10,886 nucleotides of DNA from Myxococcales bacterium (GTDB lineage: Bacteria > Myxococcota_A > Polyangia > Haliangiales > J016), in assembly GCA_014238595.1 (NCBI GenBank), contig JABAAV010000027.1, forward strand, positions 5,910 to 16,795, written 5' to 3'. Shown here piece by piece: positions 6,426 through 10,886 of this stretch (its first letter is position 1; each line of letters begins with the position of its first letter). The notes beneath the pieces are model-generated. The model was not told where the DNA came from. It did not search any database and saw nothing but the letters and a program-made list of their open reading frames with translations. A program made the position numbers and the translations under genes.

Positions 6426-6430
6426 GTTTG

Positions 6431-7450
6431 ATGTTTATCGATCAAGCAAACATTGAAGTTAAGGCAGGTGATGGTGGTCATGGATGCATTGCTTTTAGAC
6501 GAGAAGCGCATGTGCCGCATGGAGGACCTGCAGGCGGCGATGGCGGTGATGGTGGGAGTGTTATTGTACAAGCTGATAGCCAGTTAAACACCTTGCTCGA
6601 TTTCAAATTCAAAAAACATTATAAAGCACAGCGTGGAGAAGATGGTCGAGGAAAAGATCAATATGGCAAAAATGGTGAATCATGCATTCTTCATGTTCCT
6701 GTAGGTACCATCATCACCAACAATGATACTGATTTACTCATTGCTGATTTAGATACACCGCATATGCATTATGTTCTTGCACAAGGTGGGATTGGTGGAC
6801 GAGGTAATATTCATTTTAAACGCCCTTATGATCGAGCACCAAGGCAAGCAACACAAGGCACTGAAGGTGAGTTTTTTTGTGTTCGATTTACATTAAAACT
6901 CATCGCACAAGTTGGATTACTCGGGTTTCCCAATGTAGGGAAATCCACATTTCTTTCACAAATATCAAATTCCCAAACAAAGGTTGCTGATTATCCTTTC
7001 ACAACAATAGCCCCCTCCTTAGGCGTAGTCGCTCTTCCTGATGATCGCGATTTGGTTGTTGTTGATATTCCTGGGATTATTGAAGGGGCTGCTCTTGGCA
7101 TGGGGTTAGGTCATCGTTTTTTGCAACATGTCGAACGCACAAAAGTATTGCTGCATCTTATAGAAGCGTCTGATTTTACAGGACCTGATAGAAACCCTGT
7201 CGCAGATCTCAAAATACTCAACAAAGAACTCAAGCAATACAATCCTTCTTTAATCAACAAACCTCAACTTGTCGTGTTAAACAAAATAGATCTCCCACAA
7301 ACACAGGCATTACAAGATAGTATCCGCCGTGAATTAGCAGAACAAAACATTCCGTTATTTACGATGTCTGCTGCAACAGGTGTGGGGGTTCGGAATGTTT
7401 TAGAAGCGTTGTATCATCTGGTCCAGACCACTGAAACTTCCGAGTCTTAG
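6431..7450 (+). CDS. obg: Obg family GTPase, ribosome assembly
   Basis: Obg (CgtA) is an essential GTPase that binds the 50S subunit and links its maturation to nucleotide levels, including ppGpp. The 339-aa protein has the glycine-rich Obg domain at about 1-158 (KAGDGGHGCIAFRREA, then HGGPAGGDGGDGGSV). The G domain follows: G1 GFPNVGKST, switch region DYPFTTIAPSLG, G3 DIPGIIEGAALGMGLGHRF, G4 NKID and G5 SAATG. All nucleotide-binding residues expected for the family are present. It stops right after the G domain, so it lacks the C-terminal extension of longer Obg proteins such as the 390-aa E. coli one. ATG 6431 is chosen over in-frame GTG 6422 because it gives the canonical MFIDQANIEVKAGDGG start and follows a GGAG. 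The last 92 nt are overlapped in antisense by the epimerase gene. Confidence 0.97.
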   Translation: MFIDQANIEVKAGDGGHGCIAFRREAHVPHGGPAGGDGGDGGSVIVQADSQLNTLLDFKFKKHYKAQRGEDGRGKDQYGKNGESCILHVPVGTIITNNDTDLLIADLDTPHMHYVLAQGGIGGRGNIHFKRPYDRAPRQATQGTEGEFFCVRFTLKLIAQVGLLGFPNVGKSTFLSQISNSQTKVADYPFTTIAPSLGVVALPDDRDLVVVDIPGIIEGAALGMGLGHRFLQHVERTKVLLHLIEASDFTGPDRNPVADLKILNKELKQYNPSLINKPQLVVLNKIDLPQTQALQDSIRRELAEQNIPLFTMSAATGVGVRNVLEALYHLVQTTETSES

Positions 7451-8435
7451 CGTTTTGAGCCATCGCTATTGATCGTATGGTTCTCCGTAAACCTTCATCA
7501 AGTTGAGTATTGGCAACAAAACCAAGCCTATCTTGAGCATAGGTCATCTCTGCAACAGAATAGAAAATATCATTGTTGCGTGGCATATCCTTGTGTAATG
7601 GTAATGTGCCCGTGTTGGTTAACAAAGACATGTTTTCTGACAACACATCAAACAATTGTCGAAGTGTCGTTCCTTTGCCTGTCCCAACATTATAAATACA
7701 ATGCTCCTTTGATGGTGCAAGTGCTGCCATAACATTGCTTCGGACAACATCATCAATAAACACAAAATCACGACAAATTGTTTCTTTTCCAAAAATATGA
7801 CAAGGATTGTTTTCAACAATACACTCTATCCATGTTGGAATCACGGCACCATAATCCGATGTTTGTTCTGAACCATAAACATTAAAATAACGAAGTCCTG
7901 TACTTGGAATATGTTGCATAATCTTTTCTGCATCACATTCATTTTGGTATTTAGTAACGGCATATAACGATAATGGCTTACATTTATTTGTTTCAGCTTG
8001 TTTGTGATGAGAGCCATCTCCATACACCGCACTAGACGAAGCATAAACAACATGGCGTATTTTCATAGATTCGGCGGCGGCAGCAATAGTTCGAAACCCT
8101 TGAATGTTTTTGTGAATCGCTTGATATCCATCAACTAACATTGCCGAAGAAAGCGCTGCTTGATGCAAAATATAATCTGTCTCTTTGACAAGTGTGTCAC
8201 ACAATGATTCATCACAACAATCACCATGAACAAATCGAAATTTTTTGTGAGTATCTTCGAGATTGTTTAAATATTGCACACCCAGAGATTGCATTGATCC
8301 ATGATCTAAACCCACCACCATTTGTCCATGTTTGAGCAAAAAATCAACAAGATGAGAGCCAATAAAGCCTGCGGCACCTGTGACAAGCCACCGATCACAA
8401 GAGGCATAAAGTTTTTTTTCAATAGACATTGTCAT
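7359..8435 (-). CDS. NAD-dependent sugar epimerase, WbpP/TviC-like
   Basis: This is an extended short-chain dehydrogenase of the UDP-hexose 4-epimerase type, 358 aa. Visible motifs are the NAD-binding GAAGFIGSH (20-28), HQAAL (91-95), the SSS strand (133-135), the catalytic Y158-x3-K162 in SLYAVTKY, LRYFNVYG, and RDFVFIDDV. The overall pattern is closest to WbpP/TviC, which interconvert UDP-GlcNAc/UDP-GalNAc or their uronic acids at C4; the exact substrate is inferred. ATG 8435 overlaps the TGA of the upstream dehydrogenase as ATGA, so coupling is likely; a TTG at 8444 is an alternative. The usual family C-terminus (GLRRTI) is followed by about 35 extra residues, most encoded opposite the 3' end of obg. 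It is probably the last gene of this operon. Confidence 0.88.
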   Translation of the reverse strand: MTMSIEKKLYASCDRWLVTGAAGFIGSHLVDFLLKHGQMVVGLDHGSMQSLGVQYLNNLEDTHKKFRFVHGDCCDESLCDTLVKETDYILHQAALSSAMLVDGYQAIHKNIQGFRTIAAAAESMKIRHVVYASSSAVYGDGSHHKQAETNKCKPLSLYAVTKYQNECDAEKIMQHIPSTGLRYFNVYGSEQTSDYGAVIPTWIECIVENNPCHIFGKETICRDFVFIDDVVRSNVMAALAPSKEHCIYNVGTGKGTTLRQLFDVLSENMSLLTNTGTLPLHKDMPRNNDIFYSVAEMTYAQDRLGFVANTQLDEGLRRTIRSIAMAQNAKTRKFQWSGPDDTTLLKHSEPPHLLQQTS

Positions 8436-9706
8436 AAACTGCAATATTGATGTGGTAATTGGACAGCATCAGACTGATAAATAGATTTCATATCAAACAA
8501 CACACCACCCTGTTTTGACAAACAATTTACAATATCCTGCGTTGATTTGTTTTGATAGACGTCATGAGCTTGAACCACAATGATGATATCTATCTCTTTA
8601 AACTCTGACCAAGAACATAATGTAACACCTTGCAATGCTGCTGTAGAATGAGATACATATGGATCATGTGTTTTAATGGATAATCTTTGTTGCTTTAATA
8701 ATTCGATTAGTTCCAATGCAGGACTGTTTCTTATATCCGAAACATTGTCTTTAAATGTAATCCCCATGATACCCACAGTAGAGAATTGCGGAGACTGGTC
8801 TATTAAGTCTATTATTTTTTGAGCGACATAACGAACCATACGATCATTAATCAAGCGACTTTGTTCTGCAAGTATCAACGGTAATTCAACCTTGTGTGCT
8901 TTATCAATTAAATAATAAGGATCAACAGGGATACAATGTCCACCAACAAATCCTGGTGATACGGAGTAAAAATTCCATTTAGTCTGTGCCACTTTGAGCA
9001 CGTCATCTGTGGAGATACCTAATCTGTCAAAGAGCTGTGCACATTCATTGATAAGCGCAATGTTTACATCTCGTTGTGTATTTTCCAAAACCTTAGCTGC
9101 CTCTGCTACAACAATAGAATCAGTGAAACAGATAGGTTCCGACATAATCGTTTTATAAATTTGAGAAATCCGATTTTTTGTTGGTTCATGTGGTGTTGCC
9201 ACAACTTTAACGACCTGTTCTAATGTATGAAGTGGATCTCCAGGATTCATACGTTCAGGACAATAGGCTACAAAAAAATCTTTCCCTTCTTTTTTCCCTG
9301 ACACAGATTCCAATAAAGGAATCCCAACTTCTTCGATCATTGTTGGATAACCTGTTGTTTCATACACGACAATGGTTTCCTTCGTGAGTTGCTTGCCTAC
9401 AAGTTTCGATGATTGTTCGAAACACGAAAGATCAGGTCGTTGAGTCTCGTCAATCGGCGTTGGCACTGTAATAAAAATTACCGTACATTGAGACAACGTT
9501 GACGCATCACAAGTCCATGTCGCTTTACACTCCGATAACAACTTCGGAGAAACCATGTTATTGCAATCATCATCTCGATTCAGTGCAACAACGCGTTGGG
9601 CATTGTTGTCAAATCCTGTAACAACGTAATGTTTCGATAGCGATACTGATAATGACAACCCTGTGTAACCAAGACCAACAACACCAACATGTTCGTTATT
9701 AATCAC
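8432..9706 (-). CDS. UDP-N-acetyl sugar 6-dehydrogenase, TviB/WbpO-like
   Basis: The protein belongs to the UDP-glucose/UDP-ManNAc dehydrogenase family, which oxidises C6 of a UDP-sugar to a carboxylate with two NAD+. The 424-aa sequence shows the Rossmann motif GVVGLGYTG (8-16), YCPERMNPGD (148-157) typical of the TviB/WbpO branch, and Lys205 and Asn209 in AAKVLENTQRDVNIAL. It also has the catalytic Cys258 in GGHCIPVDPYYL and TFKDNVSDIRNSPALEL (317-333) in the C-terminal domain. TviB and WbpO oxidise UDP-GlcNAc or UDP-GalNAc, so a UDP-HexNAcA product is the best guess. The start is GTG 9706, inside the end of the aminotransferase gene (8-nt overlap), and the stop overlaps the epimerase start. 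Coupled translation of all three genes is likely. Confidence 0.92.
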   Translation of the reverse strand: MINNEHVGVVGLGYTGLSLSVSLSKHYVVTGFDNNAQRVVALNRDDDCNNMVSPKLLSECKATWTCDASTLSQCTVIFITVPTPIDETQRPDLSCFEQSSKLVGKQLTKETIVVYETTGYPTMIEEVGIPLLESVSGKKEGKDFFVAYCPERMNPGDPLHTLEQVVKVVATPHEPTKNRISQIYKTIMSEPICFTDSIVVAEAAKVLENTQRDVNIALINECAQLFDRLGISTDDVLKVAQTKWNFYSVSPGFVGGHCIPVDPYYLIDKAHKVELPLILAEQSRLINDRMVRYVAQKIIDLIDQSPQFSTVGIMGITFKDNVSDIRNSPALELIELLKQQRLSIKTHDPYVSHSTAALQGVTLCSWSEFKEIDIIIVVQAHDVYQNKSTQDIVNCLSKQGGVLFDMKSIYQSDAVQLPHQYCSL

Positions 9707-10787
9707 AATGATTCTTTCGATAAAAAGAATCTATAGCAGAAACAACACGCTCTTGTTGTGTTTCGGATAATGTTGGATATAGAGGAATACTAAGCACTTC
9801 TTTACTTACTTTTTCTGCGACAGGAAACGACCCCTCGCGATATCCCAGTGATGCAAAGCATGGTTGTAAATGAAGTGGTGTCGGATAATAGATCTCTGTT
9901 TCAATGCCAGCATTCAACAAAGCTTCCTGAAGTTCATCCCGTTTGGGCACACGAATCACAAACCGATGAAAACAATGCGCTGAAGCGATTTTGGGTAATC
10001 GAATGTCACAGGAAAAAGGTACTGAAGCAAATAAATCATAATAACGCATGGCACATGCATATCGTTGTTTATTACGTTGTGCCAATGTGTCTAATTTGAT
10101 GGATAAAATAGCGGCTTGCAAGCTATCTAGTCGAAAATTCCCACCGATAGATTCATAGTGATGTTTTGTTATAGCACCATGACATGCGATGGTTCGTATC
10201 TTCTGTGCAAGCATATCATTGTCAGTCACGATGGCACCGCCATCACCACAAGCACCAAGATTCTTGGTTGGAAAAAAACTAACACAAGAACAAGCACTCT
10301 CATTTGTTGAATAACCTGCCGCTTGCGCAGCATCTTCAATCACCTCAAGTCCTGCTTCTTTGCCCCAAACAGGTGCAGGATATCCGAACAAATGCACAGG
10401 AATAACAGCGCGAACAGTGGCATCGACAGCAGACTGAGTGGTCTTGACATCCAAACACAAGGTCTCTTCATTGATATCTGCAAATCGTATGGTAGCGCCA
10501 AGACGTGTAATGACATTTGCTGTTGCAATAAAAGAAAACGGCGTTGTAATCACAGCATTATGATTGCCAATACCCAATGCCATCAATGAAGCTAGTAAGG
10601 CATCCGTACCACTAGATACTCCAATTGCATGCTTACGATGATGATAGGCTGCAAATTTTCGTTCAAACAGAGCCACATCTTGCCCTCCTATAAACTGTCC
10701 TGACGCCAACACACGTGAGAAAGCACGCTTAAACGCAGTACTATGAGGTGCATTTTCGGCGGTGATATCAACAAGAGGAACATGCAT
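9699..10787 (-). CDS. DegT/DnrJ/EryC1/StrS family sugar aminotransferase
   Basis: This PLP-dependent aminotransferase adds an amino group, usually from glutamate, to a keto-sugar nucleotide. The 362-aa protein shows GVSSGTDAL (56-64, cofactor phosphate site), TTPFSFIATANV (81-92), VIPVHLFGYPA (128-138), EDAAQA (151-156, with the Asp that contacts the pyridine nitrogen) and the PLP lysine Lys175 in SFFPTKNLGACGDGGAI. The pattern is near WbpE and QdtB/FdtB, which act on 3-keto sugars, but I cannot fix the position or sugar. The segment between HLFG and EDAAQA is shorter than usual for the family. I chose ATG 10787 because the family normally begins VPLVD; an in-frame TTG at 10808 would add seven residues. 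No Shine-Dalgarno sequence is evident. It is the first gene of the visible minus-strand operon. Confidence 0.92.
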   Translation of the reverse strand: MHVPLVDITAENAPHSTAFKRAFSRVLASGQFIGGQDVALFERKFAAYHHRKHAIGVSSGTDALLASLMALGIGNHNAVITTPFSFIATANVITRLGATIRFADINEETLCLDVKTTQSAVDATVRAVIPVHLFGYPAPVWGKEAGLEVIEDAAQAAGYSTNESACSCVSFFPTKNLGACGDGGAIVTDNDMLAQKIRTIACHGAITKHHYESIGGNFRLDSLQAAILSIKLDTLAQRNKQRYACAMRYYDLFASVPFSCDIRLPKIASAHCFHRFVIRVPKRDELQEALLNAGIETEIYYPTPLHLQPCFASLGYREGSFPVAEKVSKEVLSIPLYPTLSETQQERVVSAIDSFYRKNHCD

Positions 10788-10797
10788 AGAGCGATAG

Positions 10798-10824
10798 ACT
10801 TTACACAATTAGAATGTAAGTCAA
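10798..10824 (-). promoter_or_regulatory. Candidate promoter of the sugar operon
   Basis: On the minus strand TTGACT (10819-10824) precedes TAAAGT (10798-10803) by 15 nt, a short spacing. The hexamer ends 31 nt before ATG 10787. All three minus-strand frames entering from the right edge meet a stop by 10829, so at least 41 nt separate any upstream gene from the aminotransferase start. No gene can be supported in 10809-10886. Confidence 0.25.
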
Positions 10825-10886
10825 GCCTTCAATAAGCATGATCCCAGCTATGGTCACAAATAACCCTGATTGATGTTGGAATTATC

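Noticed and set aside
6422..6430. GTG start for obg
   Set aside because: It sits in the hairpin stem only 2 nt after the GGAG, and the family start is MFIDQ-like at 6431.
10788..10808. TTG start for the aminotransferase
   Set aside because: The extra residues MCKVYRS are not part of the usual family start; ATG 10787 gives the standard VPLVD opening.
10801..10881. Hydrophobic minus-strand frame (GLFVTIAGIMLIEGLTYILI) at the right edge
   Set aside because: It looks like a membrane segment, but an in-frame stop at 10882-10884 leaves only 26 codons, with no convincing start.
1..10886. CRISPR array, insertion sequence, prophage or novel defence system
   Set aside because: No spaced direct repeats, transposase, integrase or terminal repeats are visible; the Mrr-like protein lacks nuclease residues and has no defence partner.

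Overview
The window comes from a bacterial chromosome, AT-leaning (roughly 40% GC by eye). It joins a conserved translation cluster (gatC-gatA-gatB-rplU-rpmA-obg) to an oppositely oriented surface-sugar operon. The presence of GatCAB, the L21-L27-Obg order, and several small uncharacterised proteins that look familiar from deltaproteobacterial lineages (Myxococcota/Bdellovibrionota sensu lato) suggest a low-GC relative of that group. This placement is an inference from memory and weakly supported; no species can be named.

Layout. Positions 1-25 are the 5' end of a minus-strand tRNA, probably tRNA-Ala, with a TTGACA promoter element behind it. Positions 184-2299 hold four poorly characterised genes: a membrane-anchored protein with a degenerate Mrr-type nuclease fold (+); a 55-codon single-span membrane protein (-); a sugar-1-phosphate nucleotidyltransferase-like protein whose metal-binding motifs are altered (+); and a 105-aa protein of unknown function (-). 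Positions 2393-5728 carry gatC, gatA and gatB, subunits of the tRNA-dependent amidotransferase that makes Asn-tRNA and/or Gln-tRNA. gatC has a complete coding frame but no ATG, GTG or TTG start; an in-frame TAA sits where the start codon should be. Positions 5789-7450 carry rplU, rpmA and the ribosome-assembly GTPase obg.

From 10787 down to 7359 on the minus strand, three tightly packed genes encode a DegT-type sugar aminotransferase, a TviB/WbpO-type UDP-sugar dehydrogenase and a WbpP/TviC-type epimerase. Their reading frames overlap by 8 and 4 nt, so they are very likely translationally coupled. Together they suggest synthesis of an amino and/or uronic acid nucleotide sugar for O-antigen, capsule or exopolysaccharide. 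The epimerase runs 92 nt into the 3' end of obg in antisense orientation.

The most notable observations are the missing gatC start codon (AUU initiation, a +1 slip at a C-CCC-A site, or an indel); two uncharacterised genes that keep an enzyme fold but have lost expected catalytic residues; and several first genes with TTGAC(N) hexamers only about 31-35 nt upstream of the start and no Shine-Dalgarno sequence, suggesting very short 5' leaders. I see no CRISPR array, insertion sequence or phage gene, and no new defence system can be supported from this window.
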